Positions 47,570-55,691 of a stretch of 64,000 bases of DNA are shown in pieces. Position numbers and translations under genes: made by a program. Source of the DNA: Burkholderiales bacterium PBB2 (lineage in GTDB: Bacteria > Pseudomonadota > Gammaproteobacteria > Burkholderiales > Burkholderiaceae_C); NCBI GenBank assembly GCA_002255955.1, contig NKIM01000002.1, forward strand, positions 124,001-188,000, written 5' to 3'. Position 1 is the stretch's first letter, and each line of letters starts with the position of its first letter. The notes under the pieces are model-generated. The model did no database searches and had not been told where the DNA came from. It saw only the letters and a list, made by a program, of their open reading frames with translations.

Positions 47570-48733
47570 ATGAGCCCATCAGCGCAGCGACGCCAGCTTT
47601 TGCAGACCCTTCTGGCCGCCGGAACTTGGAGCGTGGCTGGTAGTGCAGCCGCAGCTGCTGCTGCGGCCACGGGCCGCGCCCGCCCAACGGCTGCAGCTCT
47701 GGACCGGGTGGACGGCTACGCCCGCCAGTGGCTGGGCGACCAGAAGATGCCGGGCCTGGCGCTGGCCCTGCTGCAGGACGGGGAGCCCATCTACGCGCGC
47801 GGCCTGGGCTGGGCCGATGCCGGCCAGCAGCGGCCGGTCAGCGACGACCTGCGCTTTGCCATCTGTTCCATCGCCAAACCCTTGCTCGCCTGTGCCGCGC
47901 AGCTGATGGTGGAAGACGGCCGCCTGCGGCTGGAGCTGCGTCTAGCCGAGGTCATCGACGGCCTGCCGCCGGCCTGGCAGACCATCACCCTGCGCCAGCT
48001 GATGCAGCACACCGCCGGACTGCCCAAGAACGTCGATTTCAGCGACCCGGAGGTGCAGGCCCTGTTTCCCCGCAACTATGGTGAGGCCGAGTGGCTGCCC
48101 ATCGTATTGCGCCAGCCCTTGCTGAGCGCGCCCGGCCAGCGGTATCACTACAGCAATATCGGCTACAACCTGCTCGCCTGCGCCATCGGCCGCGTGGGCG
48201 GGCGCCCGTATGAGCAGCTGCTGGCGCAAACGCTGTTCGAGCCGCTGGGCATGAAGAGCGCCCGCCTGATGGCGCCCAGCCCCGGATTTGCGGACATGGC
48301 CGGGCCGCACCAGCGCGGCGCCGATGGCGTGGTGCTCGACATCGGGGCCCAGCAGCCGCCGGGCGTTCGCAGCTGGATGGCGGCCGGCTGCGGCGGTTTC
48401 GAGCTGAGCTTGCGCGACATGATCCAGTGGGAGCGCGCCCTGCAAGGCTGGGGGCCCTTCAAGCCCTATCGGCGCGTGTTCGAGAAGCTCTGGGCCCAGG
48501 GCGTCCGCACCGAAACGGGCGATCGCTATGGCCTGGGTTGGGGCTTCCGGCGCGGCCCGGCGGGTTTGCTTCAGGTCTGGCACGAAGGTCAGAGCGAAGG
48601 CTTCTCGGCGCGCTTTGAACGCTACCCTCAGCAGGGTCGTGCCATCGTGGCCCTGGGCAATCTGGGGGACTTCAAGCCCGAGGAGCTGTGCCGGGCGGTG
48701 GGTGAGCTGGCCTGGAGTCCGGCCCGCGCTTGA
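47570..48733 (+). CDS. beta-lactamase-family serine hydrolase, exported
   Basis: This 387-residue protein has an N-terminal twin-Arg-like signal (RRQLLQTLLAAG and an Ala-rich stretch). The class C beta-lactamase/esterase core follows: SxxK nucleophile in CSIAKPLL (about residue 98), LMQHTAGLP, and the YSN motif in HYSNIGYNLLA. The late block GLGWGF and WHEGQSEGFSARF replaces the KTG triad with HEG, as in many esterase or D-aminopeptidase-like members. It is likely periplasmic. Substrate is unknown; being placed between a transporter and its regulator suggests it trims the imported compound. GGAGGAG precedes the ATG. Confidence 0.85.
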   Translation: MSPSAQRRQLLQTLLAAGTWSVAGSAAAAAAAATGRARPTAAALDRVDGYARQWLGDQKMPGLALALLQDGEPIYARGLGWADAGQQRPVSDDLRFAICSIAKPLLACAAQLMVEDGRLRLELRLAEVIDGLPPAWQTITLRQLMQHTAGLPKNVDFSDPEVQALFPRNYGEAEWLPIVLRQPLLSAPGQRYHYSNIGYNLLACAIGRVGGRPYEQLLAQTLFEPLGMKSARLMAPSPGFADMAGPHQRGADGVVLDIGAQQPPGVRSWMAAGCGGFELSLRDMIQWERALQGWGPFKPYRRVFEKLWAQGVRTETGDRYGLGWGFRRGPAGLLQVWHEGQSEGFSARFERYPQQGRAIVALGNLGDFKPEELCRAVGELAWSPARA

Positions 48734-48754
48734 TCAGACCGGTGCTTCTCCCGA

Positions 48755-50272
48755 TCAGTCGGCGTTGAGCAGGGGCAGCTTGTCGTAGAGCGAGGCGCGC
48801 GACATGCGCAGCAGCTTGGCGGCGGCCAGCTTGTTGCCACCGGTCACGCGCAGGGCGGCAGCCAGGGCCTTGCGTTCGAGCTCGGCGATCTGCTCGGCCA
48901 GGGGGCGCAGTAAGAGCGGGTCGTCCGGCCCCGGCGTGGGCGTGGCCAGCGGCGCGGGCAGCGCGCGTGGGCTGCTGGTCTGCATCAGGCTGCGGCTCGC
49001 GCCGTGGGCGGCCGTCGGCAGGTAGGGCGCCAGCTGCTCGGCCTGCAGCAGCATCTCGTCGCCCATCAGGCAGGCCAGTTCCAGCATATTGCGCAGCTCG
49101 CGGATATTGCCGGGCCAGTCCTGCTGCATCAGCAGCTCCAGCGCATCGGGGGCCAGGCTGCGCGAGGCCATGCCGGCGCGGCGCACGATGTCCTCCAGCA
49201 GCGCTTCGGCCAAGGCCTCGATGTCGCCCAGGCGCTCGCGCAGCGGCGGCACGCGCAGGGGCAGCACATTGAGGCGGTAGTACAGGTCGGCACGGAACTC
49301 GCCGGCCGCGACCATGGCGCCGAGGTCGCGGCTGGTCGCGGCGATCACGCGCACGTCCACCGGGATCACGGTGTTGCTGCCGAGCGGCTCCACTTCCTGC
49401 TCCTGCAGCACGCGCAGCAGCTTGCTTTGCAGGGTGGTCGGCATGTCGCCGATTTCGTCCAGGAAGAGCGTGCCGCCATCGGCCAGCTTGAACTTGCCCT
49501 CGCGGCCCTTGCGATCGGCGCCGGTGTAGGCGCCGGGGGCCACGCCGAAGAACTCGGCCTCCAGCAAGGTGTCGGGCACGGCGGCAATATTGATGCTGAC
49601 CAGGGGCTTGTGCGCGCGCCGCGAGGCGGCGTGGATGGCATGGGCCAGCAACTCCTTGCCGGTGCCGGTCTCGCCCAGCAGCAGTACGGTGGAGCTGGTC
49701 AGCGCGGCGCGGCGGGCCTGGCGCTTGACTTCCAGCGCCGGGGCGCTGCTGCCGATGAAGCTGGCGATGGTGTGCTTGGAGCGGCGGTTCTTGCTCTGCT
49801 CGGCGGCCAGCTGGCGGCGGGTGTCGTCCAGCTCCTGCTGCAGCCGGCCGAACTTGGAGATCAGCGGCTGCATGGTGGTTTCGGGGTGATCCAGCAGCAC
49901 CAGGCCAAGCGCGCCGATCACCTCGCCGGCCTCGTTGCGCAGCGGCAGGCGGGTCACCAGAAAGGTGCCGGCCCGGTTGGTCAGCAGGTCGATCAGCATC
50001 GGCTTGCCCGAGGCGATCACTTGCGGGATCAAAGTGTTGGGCACCACCTCCTCGACCGGCCGGCCGACGAACTCCGTCTCGTCACCAAAACCCAGGGCCG
50101 GCAGAAAGCGCTTGTAGCCCTCGCTGATCCAGACGATGCGGTGCGAGCGATCCACCACCATCATGCCCTCGGTGGCCTGGGCCAGCACATCGAACAAGGA
50201 CTGCGCAGCCATGCGCAGCACGCCGTCAGCATCGGCGGGCAGTTCGGGGATCAGAAGGCTGGAGGCGGGCAC
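48755..50272 (-). CDS. PAS-AAA-Fis sigma-54-dependent transcriptional activator
   Basis: The protein has about 505 residues. An N-terminal PAS domain (LFDVLAQATEGMMVVDRSHR) is the likely signal sensor. The AAA+ domain has Walker A GETGTGKE, the sigma-54 contact loop GAYTGA (usual GAFTGA with Tyr), Walker B GGTLFLDEIGDM, and the arginine-finger block RADLYYRLNVLPLRVPPLRE. A C-terminal Fis-type HTH has NKLAAAKLLRMSRASLYDKL. There is no receiver domain, so it is controlled by ligand rather than phosphorylation. GTG 50272 is the suggested start; GTG 50221 or ATG 50212 are also possible. It sits between two predicted sigma-54 promoters. Confidence 0.9.
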   Translation of the reverse strand: MPASSLLIPELPADADGVLRMAAQSLFDVLAQATEGMMVVDRSHRIVWISEGYKRFLPALGFGDETEFVGRPVEEVVPNTLIPQVIASGKPMLIDLLTNRAGTFLVTRLPLRNEAGEVIGALGLVLLDHPETTMQPLISKFGRLQQELDDTRRQLAAEQSKNRRSKHTIASFIGSSAPALEVKRQARRAALTSSTVLLLGETGTGKELLAHAIHAASRRAHKPLVSINIAAVPDTLLEAEFFGVAPGAYTGADRKGREGKFKLADGGTLFLDEIGDMPTTLQSKLLRVLQEQEVEPLGSNTVIPVDVRVIAATSRDLGAMVAAGEFRADLYYRLNVLPLRVPPLRERLGDIEALAEALLEDIVRRAGMASRSLAPDALELLMQQDWPGNIRELRNMLELACLMGDEMLLQAEQLAPYLPTAAHGASRSLMQTSSPRALPAPLATPTPGPDDPLLLRPLAEQIAELERKALAAALRVTGGNKLAAAKLLRMSRASLYDKLPLLNAD

Positions 50273-50406
50273 AGGACAGTGAGGCAGAGGCCAAGAAAAA
50301 CGGAAAAAGCGAGGGGCCGATCGACGGGCCTGCGTCAATGTAGCAGCCCTGTCCGGCACCCCCGCTCGGCCAGCGGCCTGCGCGAGGCCGCGACGCATCG
50401 GCGTAT

Positions 50407-52665
50407 TTAGAACTTGTAGCCCACGCCGGCCGTGATTGTCCGCGGCGCACCGTAGAAACCGCTCAGCACGGTCAGCGAAGCGATGTTGTAGCCGTCCGTG
50501 CGGTAGGCCTTGTTGGCCAGATTGCTGCCTTGCAGCGAGAAGCTCAGGCGCTCGGTCTTCTCCCAGATCAGGCCGGCCGAGACCAGACCGTAGGCGTTCT
50601 GGGCGATCACCTCGCTGAGGTCGGTGGTCGGGTAGACCTTGGTGCGGTAGTTCAGGCCCAGCCGGGTCTTGAGCACGCCGCCCAGGGGCACGCCGGTGCG
50701 GTACTCGATGTTCAGCGCGCCCTGGAACTTTGGGGTGTTGCTGAACTTCTTGTCGGCCGCCACATTGACGCCGCGGTCGATGTACTCGTCGTACTTGGCA
50801 TTCACGTAAGCCACATTGCCGCTGATGGACCAGGCCGAGTCGGGCCGCCAGGCGAACTCCACTTCCGCGCCCTGCACTGTGGCCTGGCCGGCGTTGGTGA
50901 AGTCGCCGAAGAAGCTGGGCGTGCCGTTCGCGGCGATGTAGGACGTGAAGATGGACAGCTGCACGTTCTTGTACTTGTTGTGGAAGACCGCGCTGTTGAT
51001 CTCCAGGCGGCCGCCGTCGAGCACGGTCTTGGCGCCCAGCTCCAGCGAATCCAGGGTTTCGTCTTCGAAGGGCTCGGCCGAGCGCGGCACCGCTACGGCC
51101 TGGGCGCGCACGTTGTAGCCGCCCGACTTGAAGCCGCGCGAGGCGCTGGCGTAGAGGTTCGTCGTGCCGCTGAGCTTGTAGTCCAGTGAGAGCTTGGGCG
51201 CGGTGTTGCTGACCTCGCGGGTCTTGTCAAAGTCGGCCGTGGCGGCGGTCACCTGGCTGAAGGTGGCGTCCTTGAAGCCTTGGTTCAGCACGCGCGCGCG
51301 TTTGCTTTCCTTGGTGTAACGCAGGCCGGTGCTGAGGCTGAAAGCCGGGCTCAGGCGCCAGCTCCAGTCGGCATAGGCCGCCTTGCCCTTGGTGTAGACG
51401 GTGCCATTGGTGCTGCCGAAGAGCAGGTTGAAGAAGTTGTTCAGCACCGTGCCGCCGGCTTCGCCGTCGAACTGGTACAGGCCCAGCACGCCGGCGTGGC
51501 CGCTGCCGCTGTCGTAGCTGAACTGCAGCTCGTTGCTGGTTTGCTTGTCGGCATAGCGGGCCAGCACATCGGCGGTCTTGGCGGGCAGGCCGTCGAAATC
51601 GATGCCGGTGTTGGTCAGGCCGCGGCGGTTGGCGTGGACGAACTTGGCCGTCCATTCGTTGGACAGGTTGAGCGTCGCCGTCAGCGAGTGGCCGCGCGTG
51701 TCGGTGCTGTTCTGGTTGGCCATGCCGGTGGCGATGTCGTAGTTGCTCTCCACCGGCGGGTTGGCGTTCAGGCGTTTGAAGCCGCGCATGCCGGACTCAT
51801 CAAGCGCCCGGTCGGCGCTGAAGACCACGGTCAGCGGCAGGTCCTTGGCGTAGTAGCCGACGGTGGCGCGGGCGGCCGTGGTGTCCTGGTTGCTGACATC
51901 GCTGCCATCGGTCAGGTTCTTGCCATAGCCTTCGCGATTCAGGCTGGCCACAGCAAAGCGAGCGCGGATCTGGCCGTCGGCCGCCGAGCCGCCGACCGAA
52001 CCCTTGAAATTGGCCTGACCGTAGTTGCCGGTCGAGAAGCTCAGCGAACCCTCGGTCGCTGTACCCAACGGGCGCGACACATACTTGATGGCGCCGCCGA
52101 TGGTGTTCTTGCCGTAGAGCGTGCCCTGCGGGCCGCGCAGCACTTCGATGCGCTGCACATCGAACACTTCCAGCAGCGCGCCCTGCGGCCGGGCCATATA
52201 GACATCGTCCAGATAGATGCCCACGCCCGGGTCCACGCCCCAGAGCGGGTCGGCCTGGCCGACGCCGCGGATGAAGGTGGTGATGGTGGAGTTGCTGCCG
52301 CGCGCGGCGTACACGGTCAGGTTGGGCACCTGGCCTTGCAGGTCGCCGAGGTTCTTCACATTCAGCGCTTCCAGCGCGGTGGCGCTGAGGGCAGTCACCG
52401 CCACCGGCACATCGCGCAGGCTTTCCTCGCGGCGGCGGGCGGTCACCTTCACGGCTTCGAGCTTGTTGGTGCCACCCGTGGCTTCGGCCGTGGCCGTTTT
52501 GGCGGCGCTGCTCTCTTCGGCGCTGGCGGCGGGCTGGGCGGGTGCTGCGCTGCTGGTTTGCGCCTGGCTGCTCAGCGGCAGCGCGAACAGCGCGGCCAGG
52601 GCCAGGCTCAGCGGTGAGAGGCGGGCGAGGTTCGTCCGGGCGGTGGGGCGTGGGGTGAAGCGCAT
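50407..52665 (-). CDS. TonB-dependent outer-membrane receptor
   Basis: The protein has 752 residues. Signal peptide ALAALFALPLSSQAQ is followed by an Ala/Ser linker and a TonB box-like EAVKVTARRREESL. The plug domain holds VPVAVTALSATALEAL, FIRGVGQADP and VLRGPQGTLYGKNTIGGAI. A 22-strand-type barrel ends in ITAGVGYKF with a terminal Phe. This type (RGPQGTLYGKN) often imports complex organic compounds rather than siderophores. ATG 52665 has GGAG 8 nt upstream; the frame above it is non-coding. Transcription probably starts from the -24/-12 element at 52858-52873, giving a leader of about 180 nt. Confidence 0.93.
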   Translation of the reverse strand: MRFTPRPTARTNLARLSPLSLALAALFALPLSSQAQTSSAAPAQPAASAEESSAAKTATAEATGGTNKLEAVKVTARRREESLRDVPVAVTALSATALEALNVKNLGDLQGQVPNLTVYAARGSNSTITTFIRGVGQADPLWGVDPGVGIYLDDVYMARPQGALLEVFDVQRIEVLRGPQGTLYGKNTIGGAIKYVSRPLGTATEGSLSFSTGNYGQANFKGSVGGSAADGQIRARFAVASLNREGYGKNLTDGSDVSNQDTTAARATVGYYAKDLPLTVVFSADRALDESGMRGFKRLNANPPVESNYDIATGMANQNSTDTRGHSLTATLNLSNEWTAKFVHANRRGLTNTGIDFDGLPAKTADVLARYADKQTSNELQFSYDSGSGHAGVLGLYQFDGEAGGTVLNNFFNLLFGSTNGTVYTKGKAAYADWSWRLSPAFSLSTGLRYTKESKRARVLNQGFKDATFSQVTAATADFDKTREVSNTAPKLSLDYKLSGTTNLYASASRGFKSGGYNVRAQAVAVPRSAEPFEDETLDSLELGAKTVLDGGRLEINSAVFHNKYKNVQLSIFTSYIAANGTPSFFGDFTNAGQATVQGAEVEFAWRPDSAWSISGNVAYVNAKYDEYIDRGVNVAADKKFSNTPKFQGALNIEYRTGVPLGGVLKTRLGLNYRTKVYPTTDLSEVIAQNAYGLVSAGLIWEKTERLSFSLQGSNLANKAYRTDGYNIASLTVLSGFYGAPRTITAGVGYKF

Positions 52666-52857
52666 CGGTTTGTCTCCGGGGTGGCTTGTTGGTTTGCTTG
52701 CTTGATGTTCTGTCGGCTCGTTGCTGCCTGCTGCAGACTGGCTGGCCGCCGTGCTCTTTTTGGCGCTTGGCGTGGCGCAGCTGGCCCGGCTCGACCTGGG
52801 CTGCCATCTCTTCAGGATGGACCGGTCGAACCCGCGCACGCAGCGACCTCCGGCTTC

Positions 52858-52873
52858 TGCAATAGCTGTGCCC
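52858..52873 (-). promoter_or_regulatory. sigma-54 (-24/-12) promoter of the TonB receptor
   Basis: On the minus strand the element is GGGCACA-GCTA-TTGCA: GGCAC and TTGCA match the consensus with exact spacing, and only the first and seventh positions differ. The predicted transcription start is near 52846. The gene for a sigma-54 activator is directly downstream of the receptor gene. Confidence 0.65.
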
Positions 52874-53054
52874 GCGATGCCCAGGTGCGACCCAGACTGG
52901 TGCAAACCACTAGGCCGCCGGCGCTTTCGCCTCCCGGATGGGCGGTGCGGCGCATGGTTTTGGGGCCGAGCGGGGCGAGGTTGGCGGCGCAAACGCAGCG
53001 GGCGGTGCGCCGTTTTGCGCAAATAGCGGTGTGTGCCGGGGTGGCCGTCTGATT

Positions 53055-53076
53055 TTCAGTCAACAAGTTGCGCTGA
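53055..53076. promoter_or_regulatory. palindromic upstream activator site, copy 2
   Basis: The site runs TTCAGTCAAC, AAG, TTGCGCTGA and is itself an inverted repeat (CAGTCAAC facing GTTGCGCTG). It matches copy 1 at 47482-47503 in both half-sites and orientation, and lies about 182 bp upstream of the receptor's sigma-54 element. GTCTG pentamers follow both copies. Confidence 0.55.
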
Positions 53077-53291
53077 TTTGTCTGAAGAATAGGCAGTGAC
53101 TGATGTCTGGACGATCGGCGCGCCGTGGCGCCCCCCCTGTTGGCGTGCCTCGGCCTTCACAAAGCCCAAATGCCGGCCTTCTACAATTCCGCCAGCGACA
53201 ACAAGATCCTGTGGCTCTCGCCACGGAACCAGGATCAATGAGGAAGGCTCGCACCAGGGGGTGCCGAGGCCATGAAGAGGGAGTCAAGAAA

Positions 53292-54050
53292 ATGAAGACG
53301 AACAAGCGATCGCTGGCCGATTTCGGCCTGGCGTTGGGGTTGGCCGTGGCCGCACTGCCGACTGCGCAGGCGGCGCTGCAGGGCCGAGATCTGGATCCGG
53401 CCAAGGCCGGCTTCGAGGCCTATTACGACACCGAGCTGAACATCAGCTGGCTGGCCGATTTCGGTGCTGTGCGCAGCTTCGATCCCGATGGCCGCCTGAG
53501 CTGGGATGGTGCGCAAAGCTGGATCGCTCAGCTCAACAGCCAATCGCTGTACGGTTTCAACAACTGGCGCTTGCCAAAGGTCACGCCGGTCAACGGCCAG
53601 GCCTTCCAGTACGGCAACAGCAACAACGGCAGCACCGACTACGGCGTGGCCGCCACCGGACAGGGCTGGGGCAAGGCCTCGGAAATGGGCCACCTCTACT
53701 ACGTGACCCTGGGCAACAAGGGCTATTGCACGCCGACCGCAGCGGGCAACGACGCGTGCGTCATCCAGCCGGGCTGGGAAGACAAGGACTTCGGCCCCTT
53801 CACCGGCCTGTCGACCTATGTGTTCTGGTCCGGCACCGAAGTGCCGAATCGTTCGAACCAGGCCTGGTACTTCTATGCCTACTATGGCAACCAGTACTAC
53901 CAAAGCAAGGACCAGCAGTACTCGGCCCTGGCCGTGCGTGACGGCGATGTGCTGGCACAGCCGGTGCCCGAGCCGAAAGGCGCGCTGCTGATGTTCGGCG
54001 GCCTGCTGGCGCTGGCGGCCATGGTGCGGCGCAAGACGGGCTCACGCTGA
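53292..54050 (+). CDS. DUF1566-like protein with PEP-CTERM sorting signal
   Basis: This 252-residue exported protein has signal peptide FGLALGLAVAALPTAQA. The body resembles DUF1566/Lcl-type domains: YDTELNISWLADF, SWDGAQSWIAQLNSQSLYGF, NNWRLPKV, YVFWSGTEVPNRSNQAWYF and ALAVRDGDV. The C-terminal PEP-CTERM signal is VPEPKGALLMFGGLLALAAM followed by RRK. ATG 53292 follows AGGGAG; the longer frame start lies in non-coding sequence. It needs an exosortase, which is not in the window. Confidence 0.88.
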   Translation: MKTNKRSLADFGLALGLAVAALPTAQAALQGRDLDPAKAGFEAYYDTELNISWLADFGAVRSFDPDGRLSWDGAQSWIAQLNSQSLYGFNNWRLPKVTPVNGQAFQYGNSNNGSTDYGVAATGQGWGKASEMGHLYYVTLGNKGYCTPTAAGNDACVIQPGWEDKDFGPFTGLSTYVFWSGTEVPNRSNQAWYFYAYYGNQYYQSKDQQYSALAVRDGDVLAQPVPEPKGALLMFGGLLALAAMVRRKTGSR

Positions 54051-54056
54051 GCGTAG

Positions 54057-54091
54057 GTCGGAGCGGGGCTGCGCCACCTGCCCCGGCCGAC
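54057..54091. terminator. hairpin between convergent genes, candidate bidirectional terminator
   Basis: GTCGGAGCGGGGC at 54057-54069 pairs with GCCCCGGCCGAC at 54080-54091 with a bulge and a 10-nt loop. It lies just after the PEP-CTERM stop and just before the cyclase stop. There is no T-tract on either side, so it may instead be a Rho-associated or RNA-stability hairpin. Confidence 0.4.
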
Positions 54092-54095
54092 TCAT

Positions 54096-55502
54096 TCAGG
54101 CTGCCGCCCGCGCCCAGATCCAGTTCTTGGGCACATAAAAGCCCGATTCTTTGAGCGCGGCGGCGTAGGCTTCGAACTCGGTCAACGATTCCAGGGTGCA
54201 GACGTCGCGGTAGCGGGCCACCTGGATGCGCTCGTCGGCGGCGGCCTTGGCGCTGTACAGGCTGCTGGGCTGGAAGACGGTGAGCGGAAAGCCGTCGCCA
54301 TAGCTTTCACCATCCTTGACGGTGACCATGTCGCGTGCGCTCAGGGCGCCGAATGCGCGATTGCGATGGGATTCCGCGTTGTGGTGCACGCGGCGCATGG
54401 GCGCCAGCTCGCCCACCGCGCCCATGGCCACATTGAGCTGGTTGATGCAGCGCAGGATGCGGGGCGTCAGATTGCCCATGTCGGCGTGCTCGGAGCGATC
54501 GCTGACGCCGAAATAGTTCTGGAACTTCTCGGCCGAAATCCCATCGCGCAGGCTGTGCAGGGCCGCATTGCGGCGCAGATGGAAGTCGCCGGCCCGGCTC
54601 TGGGTGTGCAGGCTGGGGTCCAGGACGTTGTCCATGCCCTGGCCGGCGCGGAAGGCCACGCCCTTGTGCAGGGTGCCGTCCTGCAGCTGGATGCCGGGCT
54701 TGATGATGTCGGCCTCGGCCCGGCTGCCGTACTGGCCCCAGCTGGGGCAGACGGCGAACAGGTCGTAGTCGCCCGTCATGGGCTGGCCGGCGCCTATCTC
54801 GTTGGAACACATCACCTCGAACACCTCGGCGCGCAGGCCTTGCGGGTCCTTGTCCAGGACCATGAAGCTGTTGGTGTTGGCCAAACCCACGGGCGGGTAG
54901 ACGCGGATCTCGTAGCGGTCGGTCTGACCGTTGGCAAAGGCGCGGAAGACCACCGGCTTGCCGTCACCGCTGCGGCGCGCCGTCAGCAGGAAGTCGCGGC
55001 TGCCAGGGATCGGGGTGCGAACGTCGATGGCCGTTCGGGCCGGCCGGCCCTCGGCGCGGGTCAGCTGTTCTTCGATCTGCGCCAGGCTCAGCACCAGTGG
55101 CTGTTTGATGGCAAAGCGAGACTTGAGGCCGTCCTCGTTGGCATGCGTGCCCTTTTGGGCTTTCTCCGGGTCGTAGCCGACCTTGCTGTAGAGGCCGTTG
55201 TAAGGCACCAGGCCGGCATGCGGGCCCCAGTCGGAGCTCTTGCCTTTGACGTGGAAGTTCTTGCTCGGGTAGCCGCGCTCAAGCCAGCGTTTGGACCAGG
55301 GCCCGGTCGAGCGGAAGATGATGACCTCGTTGAGCCGGGTCGCCACCCGCTTGGCGGCTTCCATATCGTTCAAGGTCATGCCGTTCTGGTCATGGGCGAA
55401 AGAGGCGTTCAGGCCGACCAACATAGCGACTGCTCCAGCGGATGGGGTGGAAGGGCCAGGTGATGGCCCGGGTCTCATCAAAGCTGGGCACTCTACGTTC
55501 AA
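54096..55502 (-). CDS. ExoY/CyaA/edema-factor-like nucleotidyl cyclase
   Basis: This 468-residue protein matches the class II (toxin) nucleotidyl cyclases. The substrate-binding Lys pair lies in GYPSKNFHVKGKSSDWGPHA, falling at residues 81 and 88 from ATG 55502, where ExoY also has its key Lys81. The metal-binding Asp pair is D245/D247 in GDYDLFAVCPS, equivalent to ADYDLF in ExoY and ADIDMF in CyaA. NLTPRILRCINQLNVAM, RVHHNAESHR and GFPLTVFQP match the later conserved regions, and the C-terminal VCTLESLTEFEAYAAAL segment matches the ExoY end. It has no signal peptide or calmodulin-binding tail. Family members make cAMP, cGMP or cUMP inside a host after activation by a eukaryotic cofactor. No secretion system is seen nearby. 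Confidence 0.85.
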   Translation of the reverse strand: MNVECPALMRPGPSPGPSTPSAGAVAMLVGLNASFAHDQNGMTLNDMEAAKRVATRLNEVIIFRSTGPWSKRWLERGYPSKNFHVKGKSSDWGPHAGLVPYNGLYSKVGYDPEKAQKGTHANEDGLKSRFAIKQPLVLSLAQIEEQLTRAEGRPARTAIDVRTPIPGSRDFLLTARRSGDGKPVVFRAFANGQTDRYEIRVYPPVGLANTNSFMVLDKDPQGLRAEVFEVMCSNEIGAGQPMTGDYDLFAVCPSWGQYGSRAEADIIKPGIQLQDGTLHKGVAFRAGQGMDNVLDPSLHTQSRAGDFHLRRNAALHSLRDGISAEKFQNYFGVSDRSEHADMGNLTPRILRCINQLNVAMGAVGELAPMRRVHHNAESHRNRAFGALSARDMVTVKDGESYGDGFPLTVFQPSSLYSAKAAADERIQVARYRDVCTLESLTEFEAYAAALKESGFYVPKNWIWARAAA

Positions 55503-55691
55503 GCGACCGGGCGGAGCCGCTTCGGGCCGCGGGAATTTTGCCGCGACGCCCCCTCAAGCTCTGGGGGAGCAGGGCCTGCCACCGTTGTGGATAGCATGGG
55601 CGTGTTTGCCTGCGACAGACCCCATCAGCGCCGAGCCAGGGCGCTCATGCCACGACACGCCATGACACGCCACCCCTCAGGAGCCCCCTCG

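Larger units (their letters stand above)
52666..53291. other. 626-bp divergent intergenic region
   Basis: The gap separates the TonB receptor (minus) from a PEP-CTERM gene (plus). It holds the sigma-54 element at 52858-52873, a perfect TTTGCGCAAA palindrome at 53014-53023, and the upstream activator-like site at 53055-53076. I found no -24/-12 element facing the PEP-CTERM gene and no plausible gene. Confidence 0.5.

Noticed and set aside
53077-53291. Sigma-54 promoter for the PEP-CTERM gene
   Set aside because: I searched for GG and GC pairs at 12-bp distance with a TTGC box facing the gene and found none.
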